Source of the DNA: Aliarcobacter lanthieri
Lineage (GTDB): Bacteria > Campylobacterota > Campylobacteria > Campylobacterales > Arcobacteraceae
Direction: 5' to 3'
Assembly: GCF_013201625.1 (NCBI RefSeq)
Contig: NZ_CP053839.1
Location: forward strand, 1,116,001-1,180,000
DNA: 64,000 bases
The notes under the pieces were generated by a model. It worked only from the letters and a program-made list of their open reading frames with translations, ran no database searches and had not been told where the DNA came from. Shown here in pieces: positions 44,563 through 55,032 of this stretch (position 1 is the first letter of the stretch; each line of letters opens with the position of its first letter). Both the position numbers and the translations under genes were made by a program.

Positions 44563-44916
44563 ATGAGAAAAAATGAATGGATTAGTATTGTTGCAATAAT
44601 GTTTTTTATATCAGTTGTTAGTGCTTTTACTACATTATTTATTTCCAATAAGTATTTTATTACAAAAATTAAAACAGTTTCAATGGTTGAAGTTTTGAAA
44701 GATACTAACGATGATAGCTATCAAAAGTTTTTAGATGGAACAATATCTCAAGATGAATATTCAAAATTAGTAGAAACTAAGATGATTAAAATTCAAAGTG
44801 CTTTAAATTACTTCTCTTCAAAGAACGATATTATACTTGTTGAAGAAGCATTAATAAAAACTGATAAAAATAGTTATATCTCTATAACTGAAGCTGTGAA
44901 GCGTTATGTTAAATAA
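44563..44916 (+). CDS. TrbI-like small membrane protein
   Basis: 117 residues starting 2 bases after traC. One N-terminal transmembrane helix (WISIVAIMFFISVVSAFTTLFIS) and a periplasmic helical part with charged residues. Position between traC and the S26 peptidase gene matches trbI of F-type clusters, where TrbI affects pilus retraction. Sequence similarity cannot be confirmed here. Confidence 0.55.
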   Translation: MRKNEWISIVAIMFFISVVSAFTTLFISNKYFITKIKTVSMVEVLKDTNDDSYQKFLDGTISQDEYSKLVETKMIKIQSALNYFSSKNDIILVEEALIKTDKNSYISITEAVKRYVK

Positions 44917-45397
44917 TATTAGAACAGTTTTAAAAAGCAAACTATTTTATACATTAGTTGTATTAATTTTTATAGTACCTTTTTTATATGAAAAACTACC
45001 TATTAGAGTTGATATAACTCAACAAAATAGTTTACCTCAAAAAATATGGCTAACTTATAGTGATTTAACTGTAGAGAGCGATTATGTTCTATTTATTCCT
45101 CCTAAAACAAAATATACATTGAGTTCTAATATAGAATATTTAAAAAAGATTTCTTGTAATGAAGATGATTTATTAGTTGTTGATGAGAATAGAGATTATT
45201 TTTGTAATGATAAATATATTGGAACAGCAAGTAAATATGATGGTAATAAAAACCTGATAGAGAATTTTGTGTTTAATGGAATTATTCCTAAAAATAAATA
45301 TTTTGTTACAGGAACACATCCATTAAGCCATGATAGTAAATATTTTGGATTTATTGATAAATCTCAAATATTAAGAAAAGCTATACCAATTTATTGA
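44906..45397 (+). CDS. S26-family signal peptidase (TrhF/TraF-type)
   Basis: 163 residues, overlapping the previous gene by 11 bases. One N-terminal transmembrane segment, then TQQNSLPQKIWLTY with the catalytic Ser (NSLP), LKKISCNEDD holding the general-base Lys, and TGTHPLSHDSKYFGFIDKSQI (box E). It is predicted to process a pilin or another exported substrate during transfer. In SXT/R391-type clusters such a gene sits between traC and traW. Confidence 0.75.
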   Translation: MLNNIRTVLKSKLFYTLVVLIFIVPFLYEKLPIRVDITQQNSLPQKIWLTYSDLTVESDYVLFIPPKTKYTLSSNIEYLKKISCNEDDLLVVDENRDYFCNDKYIGTASKYDGNKNLIENFVFNGIIPKNKYFVTGTHPLSHDSKYFGFIDKSQILRKAIPIY

Positions 45398-45408
45398 AAG
45401 GATAATTT

Positions 45409-46038
45409 ATGGTTTTAAATAAAATTGTAATAGTAATAATATCATTATCAGCTATACTATTATCTACTACTTATGAAATTAAAGAGCAAGATTTAATTTT
45501 AGAAATAGAAAATAAAGCTCCAGAATTAGAGAAAAAAATAGAAGAACAAAAAAAAGTTATTATTGAAAAGATTGATAATTTAACTGGTGAGACACTTTTT
45601 AGAGCTAAGGAAAATAGGACTAAATATATAGACCCAACTTATGTATTAGATAAAGATATTCCAAAATACAATAAGTTTGGCAATAAAGAGGGAGTATTAT
45701 ATAAAAAAGGTTATACCTTTAACCCTATAGATTTTATGAGTGTACTTCCACCTGATTTTATAGTGTTTAATGCTTGTGATTCATCTGAAAGTGAATATGT
45801 AAAAAATATAATGAAAGAGTATGAAGAAAAATCTAAAGATTATATGCTTGTAAATTCTGGTTGTAAAAATAAAGATCTTAAAAAAACAGAATTTAACTCT
45901 AAAGTATATTTTTTAACAAAAGAGATGAAAGATAAATTTGAAATAGAACATACAGTTTCTATTATATATATAGATAAAGATAAAAAAAGAATAGCAGTTA
46001 AGGAGGTTGTAGCAAATGATGAAAAAGATAATAATTAG
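45409..46038 (+). CDS. traW: TraW-like pilus assembly protein
   Basis: 209 residues. Hydrophobic N-terminus, then a coiled-coil region, DKDIPKYNKFGNKEGVLYKKGYTFNPIDFM, the sequence typical of TraW (D-x-x-G-N-x-x-Y-x-x-G-x-x-x-NP). TraW works with TraU and TrbC in the periplasm. Its end overlaps the start of traU. Confidence 0.75.
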   Translation: MVLNKIVIVIISLSAILLSTTYEIKEQDLILEIENKAPELEKKIEEQKKVIIEKIDNLTGETLFRAKENRTKYIDPTYVLDKDIPKYNKFGNKEGVLYKKGYTFNPIDFMSVLPPDFIVFNACDSSESEYVKNIMKEYEEKSKDYMLVNSGCKNKDLKKTEFNSKVYFLTKEMKDKFEIEHTVSIIYIDKDKKRIAVKEVVANDEKDNN

Positions 46039-47047
46039 TCTATTTTTTGTTATTGTAATGTCTTTAAAATTACAAGCTGCTGCTGGAACACCTGCAGCAG
46101 TTGCTGCTTGTAGTGCAGCAACAAAAGGAGCAACAAGTGCTGTTCAAATTCTAACAAGTACAATTACAACAATTTATAATATATTGCCAATAAAAATTGC
46201 AGGAATATCTTTGACACCATCTATGGGACTTGAAGATATAGGAGGTAAATCTTCTCCAGTTTGTATGTGTATGACACCATTTCCAAGAATAGGAATCCCT
46301 TTAGAACTATGGGAACCGAATGCTTTAATTGATGTTTCTAGTATTCCAAATTGTGTACCAACACTAGGAATGAGTTTACCAATTGGAGTAGTTGCAGGTA
46401 GTTCATTTCAAGAAATAAATAAAGAAAACACTCAAAATAAAGAGTCTTATCAAATTACATATATAAAATATCCTTTATTTAAAATGTTAAGTTTATTTCT
46501 TGATATTCTATGTTTAGATTTAGATGGAAGTATAGATATTGCATATTTATCTACAATAGATCCATTATGGCAAAATGATATGTGGTCGATAATAGTTAAT
46601 CCAGATGCGTTTTTATTTGCAAATCCAATAGCACAGTTTGCTTGTATCCCTGATGCAGTTACCTCTCAGCTAGGTTTCCCTTTAGATCCTTTATATTGGT
46701 GTTTTGGAAGTTGGAATCAAACTTTTCCATTAACAAAATCAACAAGTGGGGTAACATCACCAGAAGCAGCTATGGCAATAGCATCAAAAACTCTATTTAA
46801 ATTGCATAGACAATTTATGTTATGGGGAAGTATTGGTGATTTAGGTCTTTGTGGTAAATATCCAATGCCAATTATGAGAAAAAGTCAATATACAATGTAT
46901 CCTGTTTATCCATTAATGACTCATCCCTTTAGAATTCCAATAGGAAGAACTGGAATGATTTGGAGTCCAGGTCAAGATGTTCCAGTTATTAATTCTCATG
47001 TTTGGTCTATTATGACTTATAAAAAAAGGAATTGTTGTGCACTATAA
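46016..47047 (+). CDS. traU: TraU-like DNA-transfer protein
   Basis: 343 residues from ATG 46016, with AAGGAGG 9 bases upstream inside traW. Signal peptide, then the TraU signatures: PVCMCMTPFPRIGIPLELWEPN, an internal DPLWQNDMWS, YWCFGSWNQTFPLT and the Cys-rich C-terminus ending NCCAL. TraU is needed for DNA transfer more than for pilus formation. Confidence 0.9.
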   Translation: MMKKIIISLFFVIVMSLKLQAAAGTPAAVAACSAATKGATSAVQILTSTITTIYNILPIKIAGISLTPSMGLEDIGGKSSPVCMCMTPFPRIGIPLELWEPNALIDVSSIPNCVPTLGMSLPIGVVAGSSFQEINKENTQNKESYQITYIKYPLFKMLSLFLDILCLDLDGSIDIAYLSTIDPLWQNDMWSIIVNPDAFLFANPIAQFACIPDAVTSQLGFPLDPLYWCFGSWNQTFPLTKSTSGVTSPEAAMAIASKTLFKLHRQFMLWGSIGDLGLCGKYPMPIMRKSQYTMYPVYPLMTHPFRIPIGRTGMIWSPGQDVPVINSHVWSIMTYKKRNCCAL

Positions 47048-47804
47048 AATACTTATAATAGGTTTATTTTTATCTAATTTTTTATTTGCTGATAAGTTTG
47101 ATGCAATTAAACAAATAGAGGATAATGCTTTTAAAAAAGGGCAAAAAATGGATTTGAGTTCTCTTAAAGAAAATATGAATAACCAAAATTTCAAGGATAG
47201 TATTTCAGAAATATATTCAAATGCTCTAAAAAATGTTGAAATAGAAACAAAGAGAATGCAAGGTGAGAATGTATTTCTTGAAAATATGAAACAAGACAGT
47301 ACTAGGCTTACAAAAAAAGAGTTAGATTTTCAAAAATTTTTAGAAACTAATAGAATCTATATTTTTATGAGCGAAAGTGTTCCTATGAATATATGGCACA
47401 CTTACGGTAAATTGATGAATGATCATAAACTTTATAATACGAGTATGGTACTAAGAGGTTGTATTGGTGGTAATTGTACAAAGATTGGTCCTACTGCTTC
47501 TTTTATCTTAAATTTAAAGCAATATGATAAACAAAATGAAATAAATCCAAATGTAATAATAGATCCATTGTTATTTAGAAAATATAATATTGAAAAAGCT
47601 CCTTGTGTTGTTTTTGCAGAAAATACACAAACTAGAGATTTATCACAATCAGAAGGAAATGATGAAAATTTCAATGCTAAAAACACATATAAATCTTGTG
47701 GTGCTTGGGATCTTATTTGGCATTTAAAAGAGATTCAAAAAAAGGCAAATAACCTTGAATTAGAACAAATAATAAAATATCTTGAACCTAAAGCGAGTTT
47801 ATAA
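47037..47804 (+). CDS. trbC: TrbC-like pilus assembly protein
   Basis: 255 residues from a GTG overlapping traU. Signal peptide, helical N-terminal half, then a thioredoxin-like TrbC domain: IYIFMSESVPMNIWHTYG, VLRGCIGGN and VIIDPLLFRKYNIEKAPCVVFAE. F TrbC interacts with TraW and is needed for pilus assembly. Its stop overlaps the ATG of traG. Confidence 0.8.
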   Translation: MHYKILIIGLFLSNFLFADKFDAIKQIEDNAFKKGQKMDLSSLKENMNNQNFKDSISEIYSNALKNVEIETKRMQGENVFLENMKQDSTRLTKKELDFQKFLETNRIYIFMSESVPMNIWHTYGKLMNDHKLYNTSMVLRGCIGGNCTKIGPTASFILNLKQYDKQNEINPNVIIDPLLFRKYNIEKAPCVVFAENTQTRDLSQSEGNDENFNAKNTYKSCGAWDLIWHLKEIQKKANNLELEQIIKYLEPKASL

Positions 47805-50800
47805 TGATAAAAAAGATAATTTTACTATCACTTTTATTTTCAGGATATCTTTTTGCAGTAGAAACCACTTATGCTTGGGGTTATGGAGATTTATTGGTAG
47901 AAACTCTTAAAATGGTTAAGTATGTTTTTTCTATAAATGAATTTAAAGATATTTGGAAAGTTGCAGTTCTTGTTTCAATGATTGCAGCAGTTATTTCTAT
48001 GTTATTCCCAAATCCTGATTATTTTAAGATACCAAAAGTTTTTTTCTTTAGTATGTTGATTTGGACTATTTTTGCTACTGCTAGAATAGATGTATATGTT
48101 GATGATAAAGTAGATAATAATAATTCTGGATTAATTAGAGATGTTCCTTGGGCTGTTGGTTGGCCACTTTCATTATTTTCAACTTTAGAGTATAGATTAG
48201 GAGTAGGATATGAAGTTGCAACTTCTATACCAAATGGTATGAAATATAGTAATAGTGGGTTTCTTACTCCAATATCTATTTTTAAACAATCAACTGGGCA
48301 CAATATAATTACACCTTTTATTTTTACTAATCTAAATAATTATATTCATGAGTGTGTTATGCCTGACTTGGAAAATGGGTATAAAGATTATAAAACTCTT
48401 GTTGATTCTGAAAATGTTTGGGCATATATGGGAAATACTTCTCCTGCAACATTTATGTTATATTCTGATTCAGATAATAATACAAGCTTACAAACTTGTC
48501 CAAATGTTTATGTAACCTTAAATACTGCCTTACAAAATTATGTAGGAGTAGGTGGTGAAGGAATGGAAAGCTTAGGAAAATCTTTAGGACTATTAAGTGG
48601 AGCAGCAATTTCATCTCAACTAGGAGTTGCAAACCAATATTTACTAGGTACTTCAAAAACTGCTTCTCAAATGTTACTTCAAAGTACAGCAATAAATACA
48701 TTTAGTGAGAGTTTTAGGAATTATACACTCATGAATGGAGCAGATTTGAATAATACTGCTTTTCATAGTGCAAGTGCTTCACAAGCTGCTGCTGCACAAA
48801 TGATTGTATCAGGTGTATTAGGCAGTAGATATATCCCTGTTATAAAAGGGATTTTAACAAGTATAATTATGGGATTAACTCCCATATTGGCTTTAATGAT
48901 GGTAACCCCTATGTTTTGGCAAGTTTTAAAAGGATATATTATGATACTTGCATGGTTGTCTTTTTGGCACTTAGGAGATACAATATTAAATCATATTATT
49001 ATAACTAAAACACAAACTGCATTATCTAGCTATGGAGATGTTAAGTTTAATACAATAGGAATGATTAACTCAACAACAACAGATTATGTTAATATGGCGG
49101 CATCAATGTACTGGACCATACCAACAATAGCTTTATTAATAGTAACAGGGTTTAGCTTAGCTGCATTTGCTAGTTTAAATAATGCTATGACTACTAAACT
49201 CGATAGAACTGCTAGTGCTGTTGGTGGAGATATGGGTAAAGGTAATATGAGTTTTGGAAATGTTGGACATAATAGCTACAGTGCAAATAATGTTAGTGCG
49301 TTAGCCAGTCAAACTATGGGTAATTCTACTGAATGGAGAGATAATCACAATTCTTTTAAGTCAGGAAATGAAGCAAGTAGAGTTAATAATTTAAGTCAAT
49401 CAAGTGGAACACAAGCAATGACTGGAGGTATAGCAGGAAATGAATCTTTTAACAATTTAATGGGTGGAATGGGCAACAATCTTGATTTTAATAATATAAC
49501 AGGAAACTCTCAAGCAGCAGGAAAAGATATAAATGGAAATCAAATTTATCAAGCAACTAGTGCAATGACTCTTGGAGGAAATGGAGTAAATGGAACTCTT
49601 GCTTCTGGTGGAAGATATACACAAGATAAAGATGGAAAAGTATCTTTAATTGATGCTCAATTAGAAGCTACAAAATCGGATGGAACTTCTATTGTTTCTA
49701 AATTTAAAGGCGGAATTGAACAAGAAAGAACAATGACTGATCTTAATAAAAATACGATGGAAAGTACTACTATGGAAAATGGAATTGACAAAAGCTTTAA
49801 ATGGACTTCAGGACAAGATTCTGGAACATTAATATCAGGTATTTATAAAGCAAAATCAAATCAAATATCAGAAATAACTGATGCCAAAATAAGTGGTTCA
49901 GATTTGTCAAAAACAGATAGTGGAATGACTACTTATTCATTAAATGATGTAAGGTCAAGTTTATCAGCACTTGGAAGACAAAATCAAGATACTAAAACAA
50001 ATTCTATACAAGAGCAAGAACAAGACAGTAAAACAAAAGAAAGCTCTACTAGTGACTCAAAACAAGAATCTACGAAAGGTTCAATTACAGGACAAGCTTC
50101 TGTTGGACTTAGTACTCCTTTTGGTGGAGCTAAAGTTACTGCTGCAGCAGAGAAAGCAATTCAAGATGGACATACTGAAGTTTCTCTTGATAAGAATAGT
50201 AATACTATTACTTTCTCTGGAGGTAAAACAGAAGCACAAACATATACTGTATCTAATTCTGATATGGATCAATTACAGTCTAGCTTTGGTAAACAAACTT
50301 CAAATTCTTCTGGAATAAATGCTTCAAGAGATGTTAATCCTGAAAGAGTTAAGGAAATAGCAAATAATGCTCTTGCAAATGGTGAAAATTTAAATGATGT
50401 ATTTAAATCTATTGTAGGAAATAAAGATACTTATCATAGTGGTAGCATAAAATCAACAGCAAATGAAGCACCAGTGTATGTTAATCGTATCCTTGAAGAA
50501 CAAAAACCTAGCAGAAATTTTTCAGAAAATGAAATTTCTTCTGTAGATAAAAAAGAGTTGGAGTTAAAAAATCAAGGAAGTACTAATGAAAACAATAAAA
50601 TTATAGATAAGGCTCTTTCATCTATATCTGCTGATGGAACTATTAAGAATCCAGATGGAGATTCTTCAAGTAGGTGGTCTAATGGAGGGAATAAAGTTTC
50701 ATCTACACCTAGAGATTTGGTTTATAAATTAGAAGAGAATGGAGTTTTAACATATAATAGGACAAGTGGTAATAGTACAATAAATGATTGGAATTCTATA

Positions 50801-51037
50801 CAAAAATTAGAAAAAGAAGAAATAAAACAACTCATTGATTTTAATGATTGGGGCAAAAATACAAATAATAGATTAAATGAACTTTATCAACAAAAACCTG
50901 ATGGTAGCAATTTTAAAACAGATGCAAATTCTGGAGATATTGATCAAGCTAATAAAGGTTTAGTTGATGTAACTAAAACAATGGAAGTGAAAAAGAATCA
51001 AAATAATCAACCAGTTGAACAAGTTAAAGAAAAATAG
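47804..51037 (+). CDS. traG: TraG-like mating-pair stabilisation and entry-exclusion protein
   Basis: 1077 residues. Signal-like N-terminus; transmembrane segments near residues 47-64, 74-90, 345-375, 380-400 and 438-460 form the N-terminal membrane domain. The remaining 600 residues are hydrophilic, rich in Ser, Gly, Asn, Thr and Gln, and probably extend into the periplasm or recipient. This is the TraG architecture; in F it works with TraN and is the target of entry exclusion. The last gene of the second transfer operon; it ends in a hairpin terminator. Confidence 0.8.
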   Translation: MIKKIILLSLLFSGYLFAVETTYAWGYGDLLVETLKMVKYVFSINEFKDIWKVAVLVSMIAAVISMLFPNPDYFKIPKVFFFSMLIWTIFATARIDVYVDDKVDNNNSGLIRDVPWAVGWPLSLFSTLEYRLGVGYEVATSIPNGMKYSNSGFLTPISIFKQSTGHNIITPFIFTNLNNYIHECVMPDLENGYKDYKTLVDSENVWAYMGNTSPATFMLYSDSDNNTSLQTCPNVYVTLNTALQNYVGVGGEGMESLGKSLGLLSGAAISSQLGVANQYLLGTSKTASQMLLQSTAINTFSESFRNYTLMNGADLNNTAFHSASASQAAAAQMIVSGVLGSRYIPVIKGILTSIIMGLTPILALMMVTPMFWQVLKGYIMILAWLSFWHLGDTILNHIIITKTQTALSSYGDVKFNTIGMINSTTTDYVNMAASMYWTIPTIALLIVTGFSLAAFASLNNAMTTKLDRTASAVGGDMGKGNMSFGNVGHNSYSANNVSALASQTMGNSTEWRDNHNSFKSGNEASRVNNLSQSSGTQAMTGGIAGNESFNNLMGGMGNNLDFNNITGNSQAAGKDINGNQIYQATSAMTLGGNGVNGTLASGGRYTQDKDGKVSLIDAQLEATKSDGTSIVSKFKGGIEQERTMTDLNKNTMESTTMENGIDKSFKWTSGQDSGTLISGIYKAKSNQISEITDAKISGSDLSKTDSGMTTYSLNDVRSSLSALGRQNQDTKTNSIQEQEQDSKTKESSTSDSKQESTKGSITGQASVGLSTPFGGAKVTAAAEKAIQDGHTEVSLDKNSNTITFSGGKTEAQTYTVSNSDMDQLQSSFGKQTSNSSGINASRDVNPERVKEIANNALANGENLNDVFKSIVGNKDTYHSGSIKSTANEAPVYVNRILEEQKPSRNFSENEISSVDKKELELKNQGSTNENNKIIDKALSSISADGTIKNPDGDSSSRWSNGGNKVSSTPRDLVYKLEENGVLTYNRTSGNSTINDWNSIQKLEKEEIKQLIDFNDWGKNTNNRLNELYQQKPDGSNFKTDANSGDIDQANKGLVDVTKTMEVKKNQNNQPVEQVKEK

Positions 51038-51055
51038 GAGTAAACCTCCTATTTT
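51031..51055. terminator. Bidirectional terminator after traG
   Basis: Perfect 10-base stem AAAATAGGAG / CTCCTATTTT with a 5-base loop, placed between traG and the convergent helicase gene. Confidence 0.85.
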
Positions 51056-51063
51056 ATAGACAC

Positions 51064-54000
51064 TTAAGTTAGATTTATTATTTTCTCTTTTTGGAATTTT
51101 TCAATATGTTTAACCATAATACCAGAATATGTATTTTCATCATTTAGAACTTCTTTATTTCCAAATAGTATAAATATTTCTTTGGCTCTTGTAACTGCAA
51201 CATTTATCATATCAGGATCTTCTCTATTAAAAAATAGATTTGGTGTTTTTCCTATTTTTTCTTTATTATAAACAGAAGAAAATATAATTGTTTCTCTTTC
51301 AGAACCTTGATATTTATGTACAGTTCCTACTTTTATTATTGGTTCATTAGAATTATCTTTAGTTGAACCAAAAATTTCAATTATTTTTTGTTTTAAAAGA
51401 TATTCTTGATTTGAAAATGGTGTGATAATACCAATTGAATTATAAAAATCTTCATCAGATATTTCTGGAATTATTTCATCTTTTGTGTTTAACACTTTTA
51501 AAAATCTATTAATATAGTTTTGTTTATGGTTTTTAAGAAAACTTATAATTTCTTCAATTTCTCCTATGTTTGTATTATTACTATAGGCTTCATGTTCATG
51601 TTCAATAAATTGAAGATTCTCCCAAGTCCTATCTTTATGTTGTTTTTTATAAGGTATAACTTCATTTGAATAAGAAATTTCATTAGAAATATTTATTATA
51701 GGAGTTTGGCATCTAAAATGTTCTTTAAGCCAAATATCACCTTCCATTTTACTTTCATTGTATGGTAAAAAATAGCTACAACAAGAATTTCCAATATGCA
51801 TAGCATTGTTATTTTTCTTTAAGAATAATTCATTTTTTGTTTTAGAAGCACAAGAAAAAAATCTAGCAACATAATCAATAGCACTTTTTTCTTCAAAAAA
51901 ATCTTTTAAAATTCTATTCTCAATTTTAGTATCATATGAAAAAACTGGTTTGAGCTGTTTTGTATCACCAAAGAACATAACTCTTTTTGCACAATTTAAA
52001 ATTATCATTTTAGATGGAGGAATAGTCCCAGCTTCATCTATTAGCATAAAATTAAATATATTTTCTTGAATTTTATTATTTTCTTTATTTGATACAATTG
52101 TTCCAAAGCTATTACAAGTAATATTAATCAATGGAAATATTGGATAAATGTCATTAAAAGAAAAATCTGGATTACTATGTTTTTCTTCAACGATATTAAT
52201 AAAATTATTATTAATTTTTATATAATACATTTTTCCATTTATTAAGGATTTTTCATTTTTAATAATATGTTCAACTTCGTATTTATTTAACTCTTTAGGA
52301 TTGAATTGATTGTTAAAAGAATATATTGCATTACAACTACTACTAGAGCATTTAAAAGTTTCTTTTTCTTCAGTATAAGAAATAGATGATTTCTTGCAAA
52401 CTGGGCACATAATAGTTTTGTTGCTAAACTGGTTGCTAATAATATTTGCATTCCACATATTTTGATTTGCAATAAAAAACATTGCTTCTAAAAGATGTAG
52501 TGCATAATAAAAATTATCTGTTCTTATTTTGGTGTCAAGTTCTGCATTTCTTTCTTTTAATGATTCTAAATTAAAATATAAATCTTTATATGAAAATAAT
52601 TCTTTAATGTCTTTATATTCTAAAATATTTTCAGAAAGAATTTCAAAATCTGTGTCTATTTTAAACTCTATATTTCTTTTTTTATTCTCAAGTATATTTA
52701 TAGACTCTTCATGTTGAGAAATTTTGATTTTACTTATATTTACATCACATATAATATTTGAAATTTTACTTTCTAATATTTCTAAATTATTTCTTAAATC
52801 CTTGATATTGTTATTATGATTTTTCTGAATAGTTTCTTCCAAATCATCTAAAAAGAATTTTTGCTCCCAAAATGTTTTATCTAAAAGTATAATGTCTTGT
52901 GTTGAAACTTCTCTTAGTTTTTCAATTTTCTCTTTTATTTTACCTTTTCTTAAAATTCCATAAGCAATTTTGTCAATTATATTAGATTCTTTTCTTATCT
53001 TAAAAATTGAGTTTTTTAAGTCTTCATTAATCTTTTCTTGCTCTTTTGTAAAAGTATCATTGTATTTAATTTTTAATAATTTATTGACTTCTTCGTACAA
53101 TGGAGATTTAATAAAATCAATCAAGTAAGTCTCTTCTAATTCTATTTTATTGTTGATTGATTGAAGTTTATTTGTTTTATTTAAAATTATATTTTCAAAA
53201 TTGAAATATTCTCCTTTTTTTAAATTTATTTCTTTTTTGTGATTTGATATTAAATCTTCAATATTTTTGTATTCATTTTGTAGTTTCTCAAATTCATTTA
53301 AAATGCTATTAGACTTAATTGATTCAGTTCTAATAAAATTTAATGTTGCTTTTATAAGATCTTCTTGAATTCCTTTTTGAATATATTTAACGATAATGCT
53401 TTTTTCAGCTTTTTCAAGGGCAACAACTTCAGCTTTAATATATTTTGTTAAGCTATTAATTTCTTTTATATTTTCATTAATCTTATTGAAGAAATATTTA
53501 GCTGCATCTTGTAAATCATCTAAAGTTCTTTTATTTGGTTTATCAAAAGATATTTGATTTCCACGAAATTTAAAATATTCATTAATAAATTTAGTTGGAT
53601 TTTGAGAAATTAAATTACAAAAGCTTGAAATATCAGATTTTGTTAATTCATATTGAGTCTTTCCTTTACCTTTTATTGATGGGACAAACATAGTTTTTGT
53701 AAAATCAATTTTTTTATTTGTTATTTCAATATCATCAATCCATCTACAATATAAATTAGTATCCGAATATTTTTTTATTACGTCTGAAAATCCTTTTTCT
53801 ATACCTTCAGAAACATTAGAAAGTGCTTGATTATTTGTTGATGAACAAACAATTGGCGTTGTAAATAAAATATTTTTGTTATCTAAATAATTTTTATATG
53901 TTTCAAGAGCTGATTTTACAGTATAATCACCAAATATAGATCTTAATAATGATGTTTTCCCAGTTCCAGGAGCTCCATTTACAGGAACTATTTCTTTTCC

Positions 54001-55011
54001 TTCTAAATAGCAACTTAAAGCTTCTCTTTGTGTCTTTGCAAGTGGGTAATCTTTATCAAAAGAGCCAAAATGATTTGAATATGAGTTGATTATTTTATTA
54101 GTAGATATTATTTCATTTTCATCAATTGTAATCGAAGGAAAATCCATTTCCTTTCTTTTATGTACATTGAAATAAGATTTTATCAAACTATTTATATTTT
54201 TATTTTCAAAAATAGAATTATATATTTTAGTTAATCCCATATTTAAATTTTGTGGGATTCCAATGATAAATTCATTTTGTAAAAATTTAACATTACTTTT
54301 ATTTTTTAAAATATTGGTTTCTGGTAAATTATTAAAATAAGTATATATCTCTTTTTTAACTTCACAATGTGTTTTAGTGTTAATTTCAGGTGTGTCTAGT
54401 GAATATGGTTCAAGTAATTTTGAATTAAATATCAAATATGGTGATATTTCAATGTCTAATGCTATCTTATTTTCATCAGGAGTTAGTTCAATTTCTAGAT
54501 ATTCTTTTATTTTTATAAAAATATTTTCTGGTGTTAATAGTTTAAAATTATTGTCATAAGATGGAAAAAGCATTACAAAACAAGGCACTAGATTACTATA
54601 TTTATTGAATGGATTTTCATCTATTAAGTTATATATTATTCCATATTGAAACAAATTATTATCACTAGAAAATGCAAATTTTTTATGTTCGTATATCTCT
54701 TTATCTGAACTGTTTTTATTTAATTTTTCTCCATCAAGATTTGTAGCTTTTTCTAAAAAACAAATTTTTTCAACAAAAATATCAAGATTATTACCATATG
54801 CAATATCTATAGGAAAATAATCATTTTTTATATCTTTATCAAGATTAAAATAATGATTCTTTTCTAAAGCATCACTATATGTTTTTTCAATAGAATCTAT
54901 TAAGCCATACTGCGACAATGATTTTTCTTTTAATGAAATTCCTAAAATATTATCTATCTTTAAAGTTAAATCATAATATTTAAATAGATTATTTAAAAAT
55001 ACTTCGTTCAA
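51064..55011 (-). CDS. Large Upf1/DNA2-like SF1 helicase with zinc insert
   Basis: 1315 residues. The first 340 residues are an unknown N-terminal domain. Walker A VNGAPGTGKTSLL at residues 346-353. A long coiled-coil region of about 350 residues follows, then a four-Cys zinc element (CPVCKKSS...CSSSSCN). The later motifs are FMLIDEAGTIPPSKM (II), VMFFGDTKQLKPV (III), HFRCQTPI (IV), VGTVHKYQGSERE (V) and INVAVTRAKEIFIL (VI). It thus belongs to the Upf1/DNA2 group. With a coiled coil between the RecA motifs it resembles large helicases found in defence islands. It is preceded by a small membrane-anchored gene 21 bases upstream. Confidence 0.8.
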   Translation of the reverse strand: MNEVFLNNLFKYYDLTLKIDNILGISLKEKSLSQYGLIDSIEKTYSDALEKNHYFNLDKDIKNDYFPIDIAYGNNLDIFVEKICFLEKATNLDGEKLNKNSSDKEIYEHKKFAFSSDNNLFQYGIIYNLIDENPFNKYSNLVPCFVMLFPSYDNNFKLLTPENIFIKIKEYLEIELTPDENKIALDIEISPYLIFNSKLLEPYSLDTPEINTKTHCEVKKEIYTYFNNLPETNILKNKSNVKFLQNEFIIGIPQNLNMGLTKIYNSIFENKNINSLIKSYFNVHKRKEMDFPSITIDENEIISTNKIINSYSNHFGSFDKDYPLAKTQREALSCYLEGKEIVPVNGAPGTGKTSLLRSIFGDYTVKSALETYKNYLDNKNILFTTPIVCSSTNNQALSNVSEGIEKGFSDVIKKYSDTNLYCRWIDDIEITNKKIDFTKTMFVPSIKGKGKTQYELTKSDISSFCNLISQNPTKFINEYFKFRGNQISFDKPNKRTLDDLQDAAKYFFNKINENIKEINSLTKYIKAEVVALEKAEKSIIVKYIQKGIQEDLIKATLNFIRTESIKSNSILNEFEKLQNEYKNIEDLISNHKKEINLKKGEYFNFENIILNKTNKLQSINNKIELEETYLIDFIKSPLYEEVNKLLKIKYNDTFTKEQEKINEDLKNSIFKIRKESNIIDKIAYGILRKGKIKEKIEKLREVSTQDIILLDKTFWEQKFFLDDLEETIQKNHNNNIKDLRNNLEILESKISNIICDVNISKIKISQHEESINILENKKRNIEFKIDTDFEILSENILEYKDIKELFSYKDLYFNLESLKERNAELDTKIRTDNFYYALHLLEAMFFIANQNMWNANIISNQFSNKTIMCPVCKKSSISYTEEKETFKCSSSSCNAIYSFNNQFNPKELNKYEVEHIIKNEKSLINGKMYYIKINNNFINIVEEKHSNPDFSFNDIYPIFPLINITCNSFGTIVSNKENNKIQENIFNFMLIDEAGTIPPSKMIILNCAKRVMFFGDTKQLKPVFSYDTKIENRILKDFFEEKSAIDYVARFFSCASKTKNELFLKKNNNAMHIGNSCCSYFLPYNESKMEGDIWLKEHFRCQTPIINISNEISYSNEVIPYKKQHKDRTWENLQFIEHEHEAYSNNTNIGEIEEIISFLKNHKQNYINRFLKVLNTKDEIIPEISDEDFYNSIGIITPFSNQEYLLKQKIIEIFGSTKDNSNEPIIKVGTVHKYQGSERETIIFSSVYNKEKIGKTPNLFFNREDPDMINVAVTRAKEIFILFGNKEVLNDENTYSGIMVKHIEKFQKEKIINLT

Positions 55012-55032
55012 TTATTTTCCTTGTTAATTTTA

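Noticed and set aside
49971-50318. 115-codon plus-strand frame inside traG
   Set aside because: Lys/Leu/Gln-rich out-of-frame reading of the traG coding sequence without a start signal.
54377-54559. 60-codon plus-strand frame inside the helicase gene
   Set aside because: Antisense to the conserved helicase; Ser-rich composition and no signals.
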